DNA of 64,000 nucleotides from Myxocyprinus asiaticus (lineage: Eukaryota > Chordata > Actinopteri > Cypriniformes > Catostomidae): contig NC_059363.1 in NCBI RefSeq assembly GCF_019703515.2, positions 2,643,817 to 2,707,816 of the forward strand. The letters run 5' to 3'. A program made the translations under genes and the position numbers. Below the pieces are notes generated by a model. The model was not told the origin of the DNA. It worked only from the letters and a program-made list of their open reading frames with translations, and made no database searches. This document shows, piece after piece, positions 9,203-22,300 of the stretch; within the stretch, counting starts at the first letter, position 1, and each line of letters starts with the position of its first letter.

Positions 9203-12200
9203 CAATGTATAAGGAGTACTGTCGTAGAATTATGGGTAAGGGTTAGGGGTAATCACCCATTGTGGTTTTGATGTAACGTCACACCCTGAATTAGTAAATG
9301 TGTCCTAAAGTACTGTCCTCTTTAGTGAATGTCAGGGTTAATAATTACATCAGGTTAGCACACAACGTATTGGTCAAAGATCTCAGTTGTCAATATGGAG
9401 GTTGTGTTGAGGAATCAGGAAGTATTGGTGCTGTTTTAAAGGCAAAGGTGACAACACACCAAATATTGATTTAGCTTTTTTATGTTTACTGGACTTTGTA
9501 TGAGGTTAGTTGATATATATATATATATATATATTGTAATGTTTGATCTGTTTATTCATGTATTTCATGTCATGTGTTCCTGGTCATGTGAATTCCAACT
9601 TATACTTATGCTATTAATTAAAAGTAGTGGCCTAAACACATTTATATACTATAAATGAAGCTGTTCTAAAAGTGATTTTAATTCCCTCACTCCCCTAATG
9701 TAATGCAATAAAATGTCTAAAGATGTAAATTCAGCTGAATATTTGTGTTCTGTATGTTTCTAAAGCACTGCCTATGAAATGAGTCTCTGTAAGGAGAGAG
9801 AGGATGGTGGTGCTGTACAGACACACACAGCAGCATCTCCAGAACCCAGCTGTGTGTCTATGAAAAGTGAGATGTCCATAGAGATCCCACCTAATCTGTG
9901 TGATGGAGCAGTGACCTCTAACCCTGTGTGAGTATAAACATGTGATTTTTATTCCTTAACTAACCTGATATATTTAATAAAATATAATTAAATTTATAAC
10001 ATTTAATATGATACAAAAAAAAAAAATTTCTCCCTTTTCTCCCCAATTTGGAATGCCCAATTCCCAATGCGCTCTGAGTACTCGTGGTGGCGTAGTGACT
10101 CACCTCAATCCGGGTGGCGGAGGATGAATCTCAGTTGCCTCCACGTCTGAGACCGTCAGTCTGCGCATCTTATCATGTGGCTTGTTGAGCGTGTTACTGT
10201 GGAGATGTAATGCGTGTGGAGACCCACGCTATTCTCTGCGGTATCCACGCACAACTCACCACGCGCCCCACCGAGAGCGAGAACCACACTTTATAGCGAC
10301 CACGCAGAGGTTACCCCATGTCACTCTACCCTCCCTAGCAACCAGGCCAATTTGGTTGCTTAGGAGACCTGGCTGGAGTCACTCAGCACACCCTGGATTC
10401 GAACTCGCGACTCCAGGGGTGGTAGTCAGCGTCAATACTTGCTGAGCTACCCAGGCCCCATGATACAACATTTCTTCCTAAATACCACAGTTACAGTTAG
10501 TGTTACTACACTAGTTTGGTCTGTGAGTAAATACACCTGATCTGTTCTCACGATACACAGTCCATTGGGTCATTCAGATAATCAGTAAGCATTGCTAGGG
10601 TTAAAACAGCTAGTGATGTTTCATCCCATTTTTGGAGTGTTTGTCATTTCATGTCTCATACACAATAGAAAACAACAGCACATAATTAGTCAAAGAGATT
10701 TGGCCTACTTAGTCACACCAGTGCGACCTTTAAAATAATCTAATCACAACAACAGGGAAAATGGTTGCAAAATGCAGTCTAGAGTCCTTCATCAATGTCA
10801 CAATCCATTCATCCTGGTTTTATTTATCTGCTTGTCTGTGTTTGCGTCATTCCAGATATGAGTATGTGAGTAGTGTGGAGTGAAATAGAGGTCTGCACAG
10901 GCCTTAAAATAAAATGAAGCCCGAACGATACTGTCAGATTTTAAGCCTGAACCAAAATCCCTTACTATCTAATTTCTTCTAACAAGTACTGTTGCAATTG
11001 GCTATATTTTATGCAAGCATATAGGCAACATTCGTAACAGTACTGAAACAGTAAACATACACAGATTTATCAAGGCACAGCAGACCCTTAGTACACTAGA
11101 GCAGAAGGGGAAAATAGCATTGACTTACCGTTTATTTGCTGAAACTTCACTTGGTGCAGAACAATCTGGAATAATATGAAACAATGCAACAGTCCCCTCT
11201 ATGCAGCCTGAACTTGTTTAGAATGTTGAATCTTTGTGACACCAGCGCTGAAAACAATCTAGACACCGCGCAAAGAATGAAACAGAGTGCAGGTGTCTCA
11301 ACATGCATTTTTGGAAATTTGAAGTTCTTTTTAACTTGACATGGTGTTTATGTATTTTTACATTTATTACAATTCCGAGCCCGACCCAAACCCGAAGTCC
11401 TACTTGAAAAAATGACCTGAACCCCGGCCCGAAACCCATCAGGTTCTCGGGTCATCAGGCCCGGGTCAGCTTGTAGACCTCTAGAGTGAAACCAGAGTTG
11501 GGTCATGTTGCCTGAAGCTAGGAGCATGTTTTTTTTTTCTCAGAGTGCCTGTCACTCACAATCATGCTGTTGAACATGTACTGAATATCAGCAAAATCAG
11601 CACATTGTACTAATATACAGCACTGCATTTAGAGTTTGGTGTGCAGATCTGCAGACACACACACTGCTGGAGGAGACTGCAGATCTGCAACAGGATTCTT
11701 ACCAACCAGTCGATGATGTTCTGCAGAAAGTCAAAGACCAACACAAAACCAGCATGAAGAACAAGTATGAGAGCTTATTTGAGGGAATCAAAGTACACAA
11801 GAATCAAACCCTCCTGAATAGGGTTTACACACAGCTCTACATCATAGAGGGAGAAAGTGAAGGAGTGAATGAAGAACATGAGATTTTACACATGGAGAAA
11901 ACACCCAGAACACAACACTCACACGACCCTCCAATCAACTGCAGTGACATCTTTGATCTATTCCCTGAACCAGGACATAAGATGGAGAAAAGAAAGAGGA
12001 AAGAAGAAATAAAGACTGTTCTTACTAAAGGCATCGCTGGAATTGGAAAAACAGTTTCTGTGAAGAAGTTCATTGTGGACTGGGCTGAGGGAAAAACCAA
12101 TCAGGATGTAGATTTCATGTTTGTGCTTCCATTTCGAGAGCTGAACTTGATTACAGATCACCAGTACAGTCTTCACAAACTTCTGCTTGACTTTCACCCT

Positions 12201-13312
12201 GAACTTCAAGATCTGGACTTAAAGATTTATGATGAGTGTAAAGTCGTGTTCATATTTGATGGTCTGGATGAAAGCAGAATTACACTGACATTTTCAGACA
12301 GTGAGAAAGTTTCAGATGTGACTGAGACTTCATCAGTGGGTGTGTTGATGTCAAACCTCATCAAAGGAGATCTGCTTCCCTCTGCTCTCATCTGGATCAC
12401 CTCCAGACCAGCAGCAGCCAATCAGATCCCCTATGAATACATCAATCGTGTGACAGAGATTCAGGGATTCAATGACCCTCAGAAGGAGGAATATTTCAGG
12501 AAGAGAATCAGTGATGAGCATCAAGCCAGCAGAATCATCTCACACATTAGAAGAGCAAGAAGCCTCCACATCATGTGCCACATACCAGTCTTCTGTTGGA
12601 TCTCATCCACTGTGCTTCAAAACATCCTGAAACAAGATCACAGTGAAGAAATCCCTAAAACTCTGACTGAAATGTACATACACTTCCTGCTCATCCAGAT
12701 TAATATGAGGAATCAGAAGTATGATGAGAAAGATGAGAGAGATCCAGAGAAACTCCTGCAGTCCAACAGAGAAGTGATTGTGAAACTTGCTGAACTGGCG
12801 TACAAACAGCTGATGAAGGGCAATGTCATGTTCTGTGAAGAGGATCTGAGAGAGAGCGGCATAGACGTCACTGATGCCTCATTGTATTCTGGAATTTGCA
12901 CTGAGATCTTTAAGGAGGAATCTGTGATTCATCAGAAGAAAGTCTACTGCTTTATACATCTGAGCTTTCAGGAGTTTCTAGCTGCTTTCTATCTGTTTTA
13001 CTCACATGTAGCGAAGAACATGGAATCACTGAAGTTGTTTTTGGGTGAAAGATATGAGTGTTACAGTTCAAAGAAAAACTGTTTGTATGAGCTGCTGAAA
13101 TCAGCAGTTGATAAATCCTTGTTGAGTAAAAATGGCCATCTGGATCTTTTCCTCCGATTCCTACTGGGCATCTCACTGGACTCCAATCAGGCACTCTTAC
13201 AGGATCTACTGACACACACAGAGAACAGCTTAGAGAACATCGAGAGAACAACAAAGTACATTAAAGACACAATCGAAGCTGTAAAGTTTGAAAATGAAGA
13301 TGATAATGATGA

Positions 13313-13349
<37 letters not shown>

Positions 13350-16300
13350 GTCATCAGTAGTGATGATGTGGATGATGATGATGATGATAATGAAAGTCGT
13401 GTAGCTGACAGATCCATCAATCTGTTTCTCTGTCTGCTGGAAGTGAATGATCAGACTCTGTACAGAGAGATTCATGAGTTTTTGAAATCAGAAAAACACT
13501 TAGAGAATTATCTCTCTGCTGGTCACTGTTCAGCAATAACGTACATGCTTCAGATATCAGAGGGGGTGCTGGATGAGTTTGATCTCAGGAAATACAACAC
13601 ATCAGATGAGGGTAAAAGGAGACTCTTCCCAGCTGTGATGAACTGCAGAAAAGCTCTGTAAGTTAATTTCTGTGATTGTAAATGAAAAATAAGTATTTTG
13701 TTCTGTTGAGACACAATCATTGCAACTTCATCATTAAATTATGACACTGTTTTATGTGGCAGTAATGTAAATGTAAACCAGAGGCTGTTGGAATTTTAAA
13801 CCCTTTTAATATTAGTAGTATTTAGACTTATTCAAAATGTGTAATGTAGTGGACCCTGAAAGACTGATGGTCTATGTTCAGAGTTTCATTTAACTTTAAT
13901 ATTGTTGTTCAAATGACCATCAGACAGAAACTGAAAGCCGCAGTTACAGTCCAATATACAATATGGCGAAAACTAATCTTGAATCTTCGGTTTATAGTAT
14001 ACTGTTAATTCAAATCAATCAAACCTTAAATCAACAATTAAATTTTTTCTTCAGATGTGATTACCTTATATAAAATACAATATTAGTTGTGCTATTAGTG
14101 CCATATGTAGAATACAGAGAATACTACTATTATAACCTTCCATCTCCTGCTCATTGTGCTGTATTTCCTCCTCTGTTGTAGTCTTGCTGGCTGCAATCTC
14201 ACTGATCAGTGCTGTGAAAGTTTGGCTTCAGCTCTACAATTACCAAACTCCCCTCTGAGAGAGCTGGATCTGAATAACAATTACTTGCAGGATTCAGGAG
14301 TGAAGCTGCTCTCTGATGCACTGAAGAGTCCAAACTGTCAACTGAAGATACTGAGGTCAGTGAATTTTAGTTAAAATTGAGGTACATTGTTCCCAACGCT
14401 CACGTGAAACCAGGCTTTAATCATGCCGCACAGATGCTCAGTTCTGATGGGAAGCATACTGTATTTTGTGTTTTTAATCATCAAGAGCAAGATGTATCAT
14501 TAAATTAGCTTAAAATTGAATACGGGGTCTGAAATGAACACCCGCCAAGTGCCAAAAGCAGGTACATTTTCTTTATGGCCAGTGAATTTTGCAATGTTGC
14601 AAAAATTGTCCACTCAGGCAATAAAATACTGTAGATAAAAACTGTGAGATTACTGCTTTTTGTTCTCTATCAATGTCTGTGCCAGTTTATAAATGTAACA
14701 CATTTCAGTTGTGTGCTCAAGGGGGCTCTGTGGGCCTACAGTCAAGGGGTGCTTCTCATTTCTCAAATTGTGGGTGCTTCTCGTTAGGCTGTAGCCTCGT
14801 TAGGCTGTATATCTCGGCTACCATGTCATCAAGGATCGTCAAAGGCCATCTCAAATGTGAAGACCCTTGGAAGGCAGACTCGTTTCGCAGCCTTCATTTG
14901 CCATATTTTGGAGGATGAATCAGGTGTATCCTTCGTGGCCTTCAATCACCAACAATCCTTTGCACATGTCCCAAATTATTTGCGTGACCGCGGAGGCGGA
15001 AACCTTTATGACACATCTTACTTTTTTATCTCTCTCTTTAAGTTTTTGTTTGCGTTTGCAGCAATGACAATATGTAGAAAAAAAAATGCAAGTAGTTTAG
15101 ACAACACAACAAATTAGAAGATACAAGGCACCAAAAAAAAAAAAAAAAAAAAAAGAAGAAATACAATTAATAAAAGGGCAATTACATGAATTTGAAAAGC
15201 TTTAAAAGGTTATAGTTTTTACAAGTCCAGTGTTCCGTTTTTTATTTTATTATTGAAAGGATTTAAATATAAATTCTAAGATCAGTGTTGCAAATAATTT
15301 AGAAATTAAGGACATATTTATCATTTTCTAAACAAAGTAAAATATCACATGGTTCTAAGCATATGGTTTGCCATGTGCACTTATTAGACTGTCTCATTCT
15401 AGTGCTTAATGCTGAGGAGGAGTCTAGCCTGCAGACTCCGAAGGTCTGGTCTAGGAAGGACACAGTATAACTAGGCTGCAGCCTGCCATTTGAGAAGCAC
15501 CCTGTTTGTTCTCATTTCCTTTCCTTACTTCCTTTCCTTGCTTCCTAACTCCACCCTCTAAGGAAACGAGGAAAGGATGGAAGGAAAGGAAACGAGGACT
15601 GAGGAATTGAAGCAAGATGTGTTTGTAAAATGAAATGTGCTTGCTCACTCATGCGTCACTTCAGAGCACGTTTTTGCACAGCTGCAGTACCTCGGTGTAC
15701 TTGCCTTTAAGTTATTGAAACTTTATTTATTAATATATTCAGAATAAATACATATAATTCAAAATGCTCTGTTGAAGTATGTGATAATTGTTATTTATTT
15801 AAATGGCAAAGGTGAAACATGTTGTGATGTGAAGGGGAGGAGAAATTATATGTGCGTCAGGTGCTTCGACCAATAAGTCTTCTGCATAGGAAGCTCCTGT
15901 GTTTCCTCGCTCAAGCATCTTCTGTCCTCAATTCTCACCTCCTTGTGCTGCATTTAGAGAATTGGTATGTCCTTAATGATGGCAGACTTCAATCTGGGAT
16001 GGAAATGAGGATGCACAATTTAGGAAATGAGAAGCAAACTTCTCATGTCAAACTCAAGGCCTGTGGGCTGAATCCACAGCATTACTTACAGTACTTCTTT
16101 CAGGTGCTCCTGTTGGGGGTTGCCACAGTGGACCATCCATGATCTGCATATTTGACTTGGAACAGGTTTTATGCTGGACCCCCTTCCTGATATCACCCAG
16201 TGTGTGACTCACTCTTAACATGCATGTTTTTGGACTTGTGTGGGAAACTAGAGCACCTGGAGGAAACCCACACAAACACAGGGAGAACATGCAAACTCCA

Positions 16301-19300
16301 CACAGAATGGCCCAGTTGAGCCAGGACTCAAACCCAGGACCTTCTTGCTGTGAGGTGACAGTGCTAACCACAGAGCCAGCCCAGCTTTATAACTGCAATA
16401 CAAATGTAGTATCGGTATTACATTATTTTCAATCAATTTAATGCATCCTCAGCGAACCACCCAACCTCGGCTATTTCCACCACTGCCTATCTTGTACATA
16501 ACGCTGAACATTACGTATAATAATGATGGAGTCATCACTGCCCTGCAAAGGCAAAAATGCAGCTACACGTTTTGTCACAACCGATTATGACTGAAATTAG
16601 TTCTGTATAGTGTCTTTCACTGTAGTTCTCCTCAGACTGTAGGGCGTCCACTCTGGAAAGATTGTGTGTTTTTGTAAATGCATTTTATAATCATTTTGTT
16701 TTGTTCTGTTTAGATTATTTGGCTGTAATCTCACTGATCAGTGCTGTGAAAGTTTGGCTTCAGTTCTTCAATCATCAAACTCCCTGAGAGAGCTGGACCT
16801 GAGTAACAATGACCTGCAGGATTCAGGAGTGAAGCTGCTCTCTGATGCATTGAAGAGTTCAAACTGTCAATTGGAGATACTGAGGTCAGAGAATTTTATT
16901 TAAAAATATTCAGTCAGTGTAGAATGGGTAAGTTTTGCCACATTTGACTTGATTTCTCTTCTAGATAAGAAGTAAGGTAGACAGAGGTTAAGTTGAACAT
17001 AAACATAAAATAATCAGGAAAAAGGTTTAATATGAAATATATTGGATATACCTGGATAGTTGTGCTTTGACAACTTGTTTTACATTGCTATGTAAAAAAT
17101 GTACAATTACATGCAAAAAGAATTGTTTTAAGCATGTAAATATATTTAATACTTTCATGTGTGTATCTTAAAATTACAGGCAGCTGTTTATGATGAGCAT
17201 TTTCTAAATATAAAGGCACACAACAAATTGTGCACCGCTTCCTAGATTAAGGGTGTGACACGGTTTACCCACTGACACATCTTACCCTACTTTCCCCTTA
17301 TTAAAAACAGATAAAAGTTCACTTGTTTATGAAATTTATAGATGTGATATTTTCCCTGGTCCTGATCTCGTGGGTGCTTTGAATATCTCAGCAGACCCCA
17401 CTGTATTTTTGAACTTTGGGTCTGTGATTGCTCCTTGCCTTTTTTGTTCTTTTTATAAATTGTTTACAGATTCAAATCTCATAGTACTGAGTTGAGATGA
17501 TCATAAACTGTAGAATTACTGGCATCACAGTCCTGCTATAGTAACTTTGAAACCACAATTATTCCACTCCAATTCTAAGTTGAAGTCAGAATTAATGAAC
17601 CTTTTATCTTTGGATAAACACCAGCTGCAAAATTTTAGTGAAACCAGAATTTTAGGCAGCCGAGCAATCATGTGAAAATTCTCCAGTCTTTGAAGAGAAA
17701 GAATACTGTACCTCTCAAAGTATAACAAATGAGTTTAATAAAGTCATCAACTACCCTGACCAAAAACTAAAATCTAAAAGATTAAGGAAGCAAACCTGCT
17801 AAATTGCATAGATATTTGTGTAAATGACAGCTAATTATTTTAAGATTGATAGTCAAAAGAGTAAATCATATTTTCACATATCCAATACAAATCATATATA
17901 ACCATAATCTAAATCCAGATTCACATTCATAATCTATTTATGTCCTGATCCCCCTTTTATTTTTACTAGATAAAATTTAGTTTAGGTTCATCAGCAATTC
18001 CAGTGTCACAGATGATGTGATCTTGACTGTTTCTGTGTGTGTTTATAGATTATCTGGCTGTATGGTGACAAAGGAAGGCTGTTGTAATGTGGCTTCAGCT
18101 CTGAGTTCAAACCCTTCACACCTGATAGAACTGGATCTGAGCTACAATCACCCAGGAGAATCAGGAGTCAAGCTGCTCTCTGATAGACTCAATGATCCAA
18201 ACTGCACACTGGACAAACTCAAGTATGTTGATCAGTAACAGTCATACTGTCATGTGTGTTTTTAAAGTGTGTGTGGTTTGAAGTCCTTAAGGGGCGACCG
18301 CCCTACACTACACTTCTCGCTCCATTCACTCCCATTTAAATGCAGGAGACCGAAAATGCAAGCTCATGTCAAGTAATTTTGTACTTCGCTGCAGAGGAGA
18401 GTTCAAGTTTACTGAACTCTGACCTTCAAATCTGTATGACGTGAGGATGTGTGATCAATAAAAGATCGAAACATCACATACTGACCTCTTGGTTCAGTAC
18501 AAAGGATACATGTTTCAAAACCGCATGTTTTAATGTTGCAGGGAAGTGAGTAGACAATATATTTTAATTTTTATTTTTTTTCATATAATATTATTTTTAT
18601 TTGTGATTTATTATTAACTCAAACCAGAAGCCCTTTCGAGTGACATCATATTCTACTCCATTGTGTTGTCGAAAAAAGAAAATGCTCTCAAAGCCTAGTG
18701 CGACCACCCTTTTAAACTGTTACTGTGATAAATTTGTTCACTTTTTTGGTAACCCCATTTGACCAGAGGAACTCAAAATTGTTAATTGTGGAGCAATAGT
18801 GTAGGTTATTAGTTCAGTTTGTTAAAGGAGTAGTTCACCCAAAAATGATAATTCTCTCATTTACTCTCATGTGCAATCTCAAATACGAATGACTTCCTTC
18901 CTACTGCGTAACACAGATAAAGATTTTTTATGGAGATTTTTGTTGTATTCCATACACTGCCAGTCAATTGGGCCCAACACTTTTAAGTTCCAAAAATGTA
19001 ATCCATAAACTCGAGTGGTTTAATCAGTTTCTTCTTCAGTGATACAATCGGTTTTGGCTGAGAACCACAATGTAACTCCTTTTTCACTCCAAATCTTGAC
19101 ATCTGCAACTTCCTTGCGCATGACCCATGCACAGAGAGTGTGTTCAGTGCATGTACCTTATGCACAGAATGCATATATGACCTTTAAAATAACACTCCAA
19201 GATATTAACAGTGCACTGTTTATATATTCTTTTTACAAGAAAGAAAAATCTAGAAAGAATTGATTCATATAATCTAGTCATAGTATGTTGGGGATTTTCT

Positions 19301-22300
19301 CCCAAGTGCATGAACTGAAAGAGCTGAACACCTGTACAATTAACTTTACTAAAGGGTTAATTACCCCAATTCAAAACATCCTATCAGAGGTGGGAACAAA
19401 TCACACATGTGCAAGTCTCAAGCAACTCTCACGCCCTGAGTCAAGTCTCAAGTCAGCAGTGTATACAGTCATGCTAGACAAGTCAAGTCTGTACTTCACC
19501 TCAGACAAGTCGAGTCCTGCTAAGAGTCCAGTCAAGTTGAGTTATGTCACAGTTCAAAACAGAATCAAGGAAAGAGAGATTATATTACTTATTTATTCCA
19601 CAATTTGACTGCACAGTAGAAGCCTCAGCCAACCCATCACTTTGGCAGTGAACAAAAGGAATGCACAAAAGGTGATCTACCACGGAAAGCGCCAACTGCT
19701 TTTCATCAAACACTAGGCAAACAAAGTATGGTTTACTGTAATTTATGCATATTGCAGAGCAATGGACAAAACAAAATGAGGTTCCCTCTGGAAACTACAG
19801 TGCAACATTTTATATGCATACAAACAGACAAATGTCACAACCTTGCCTATATCTGCATGACAAGAAATTACAACAGCCACAACAGTAAATTATACAAACA
19901 ATAATTTGGACTCTGTAATACAGAATAACAAGACAGTGAAAATAGATATTTTGACTGCCTCAAACATGAGTCTAGTAAAACCAAGGAGTTCTAGGGTGAA
20001 ATAAGAAAGTTCTACCTGTCAATCAACCCAATGCAAGAGTTTTAAACTTACATGCCTCTTTTAAAGGAAGGGGCATGTAAGGGGTGGTCCAACGGGCGGC
20101 CAGTAGACCAAGGGGGGTCCAGCAGGCGGACAGGAGATTCAGGTGGTGAGGACAAGGCAGCCAAGGTCTCAGGTGTCAAGGAGTATGGAGGTTCTTATCC
20201 ACTATACTACAGTAAAGGCCAAACCACTCAGTAAAAGGGCATAGTTTATGTACTGCAGCAGGGTCCATGTAATTCCGCCTCCAGGCAGCATGGAGTAGTG
20301 AGGTTTGTTTAAGCCTGCTTGAAAAAAGTCCTTGAGGAATACCTTTCCAAAATCTACCCTGTCACAGAGTGCACAGAGGTCCACCACAAAGTCCTCAAAT
20401 CAAGGGGATAATTCCCCTGGCGGAGACACATGAGCACTACTGCTGGGTTCATAATAGGTTGAGTATTCTGTATCGTAGATTAGCTGACATGACTCGAAGA
20501 CTAGATGAAGTGTAAATCCAAGTGCAGTTTTATCAACAGTGATAACATAAAGTAAACAAAGGCAAGAACTAAACAAAGCTAGACTCAACTGCACTGAACT
20601 GGAAGACACAAAAGACTGACTTGACTCCAATTTTACAAGAACAATACTTGACAAGGGACAAAGGCAAACATGAGAGTTTAATGACAAAGGACTAACAAAG
20701 TTAACAAGACACAGCTGGGGAACAATCAAGACAAGGAGGAAACAGGAATAGGAAACAGTTACAAATCAAGAACCCATAACTAAACATCAAAATTAAAGTC
20801 TAACATGACTAGCACCCCTACTGGCCGCTAGGGAGAACACATATATTACACATATTTACATGCAGAAGAACTTGCTGGAACTTCTTCAGTGTGTCTCATA
20901 TCACAGCAGCACAGATGAGAAGCAGACCCATCTGAAGCTCAGATGAAACATGTACTCCAATAAATTAACAAGGATTTTTGCTTGAAATGAATGAATGAAT
21001 GAACATTACATTTATATAGCACTTTTCTGACACTACACTTAAAGCGCTTCACATAGTGAGCATGGGACTCTCCTCAACCATCACCAGTGTGCAGCATCTA
21101 CCTGGATAGTGCAACAGCAAGCCATAGTGTGCCAGTATGCTCCCCAAACACCAGCTACTGGTTACAGCCAATTACAGCCAGTTGAATTGGTAGAGAGGTG
21201 AGAGTTGAGTGATACAGCCAATTGAATAATGGGGATTATTAGGAGGCCATGATTGATAAGGGCTAATGTGGGAATTTGACCAGAACTGTCACAAAAGTGA
21301 TTATATTAAATTCAAATATATCTGGTCCAACTGAGCAAAGTTTTTTTTTTTTTTTTTGTGCTTTCTATTTGTTCTTTCATGCTTAGTTATCATGCACGGG
21401 AGTGATAGAGAGAGTGAAGCCAAGTAAAGGTAATTAAAATAAAAAAAATTATAAAAAAAAAAATACAGAATACACTTTCAAGCAAGTCACAAGTCCCTAA
21501 ATTTCTAACTCAATTCCCACATCTGTGCATCCTCTATATGTACATAAATGTAATATTTCAACTTAGATCTGCACAGAAAATGAATTGAAGTTGAACTAAG
21601 TTGTGTATGCCTTTCCTTAGAAACACGCTACAAGTAACTCAATATCCTTAACTCTTAATGTGAGGAATTCACAATGACTAAGTAACTTATAAAAGTAGCT
21701 AATAGACCTTTTTCACACTTCAGGTTTTGGAACGCGGAAGAAAATGATTGCAGGGTAAACTTCAACAGCAGTGACTGGGAGACCACAGCAAATATTATTT
21801 TCACTAGAGCCCGACCGATATGGGATTTTTGAGACCGATACTAATTTTAGAGGGGGAAATTCACTGATTACTGATATGGCGGCAGATATAGTTAATTTTT
21901 GAGCTGGAATGAAAACAGACCTTTTCTGTGTGGATTGTTCACTGATTTTGCACCGATATGACTATGCAAAGGTACTCCGAAGGCTGCTTTCTTAAACAAA
22001 TATTTTTATCAAAGAATATTTGACATTATTATTATACATTGTCAACAAATTCTAGAAATGACCACTGAGAAAATAAAGAATAAATAAAAATACAATAAAT
22101 AGCTTAATAAACATCAGTACTGTATGTTCAGTATCAGTCAGTTGCTGACCACTTAAATTAAGAATAAATAAAAATAAAATAAATAGCTAAATAAAAATCA
22201 GTACTGTATGTTTAGTATCAGTCAATTGCTGACCATTAAAATAAAGAATAAATAAAAATAAAATAAATAGCTAAATAAACATCAGTACTGCATGTTTAGT

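Noticed and set aside
13187..13475. Antisense Ser-rich and Ile-rich frames
   Set aside because: Shadow frames of the GAT repeat in the NACHT exon.
13655..13661. Stop codon ending the NLR after the NACHT exon
   Set aside because: The TAA is part of the GTAAGT splice donor, and the following LRR exons keep phase.
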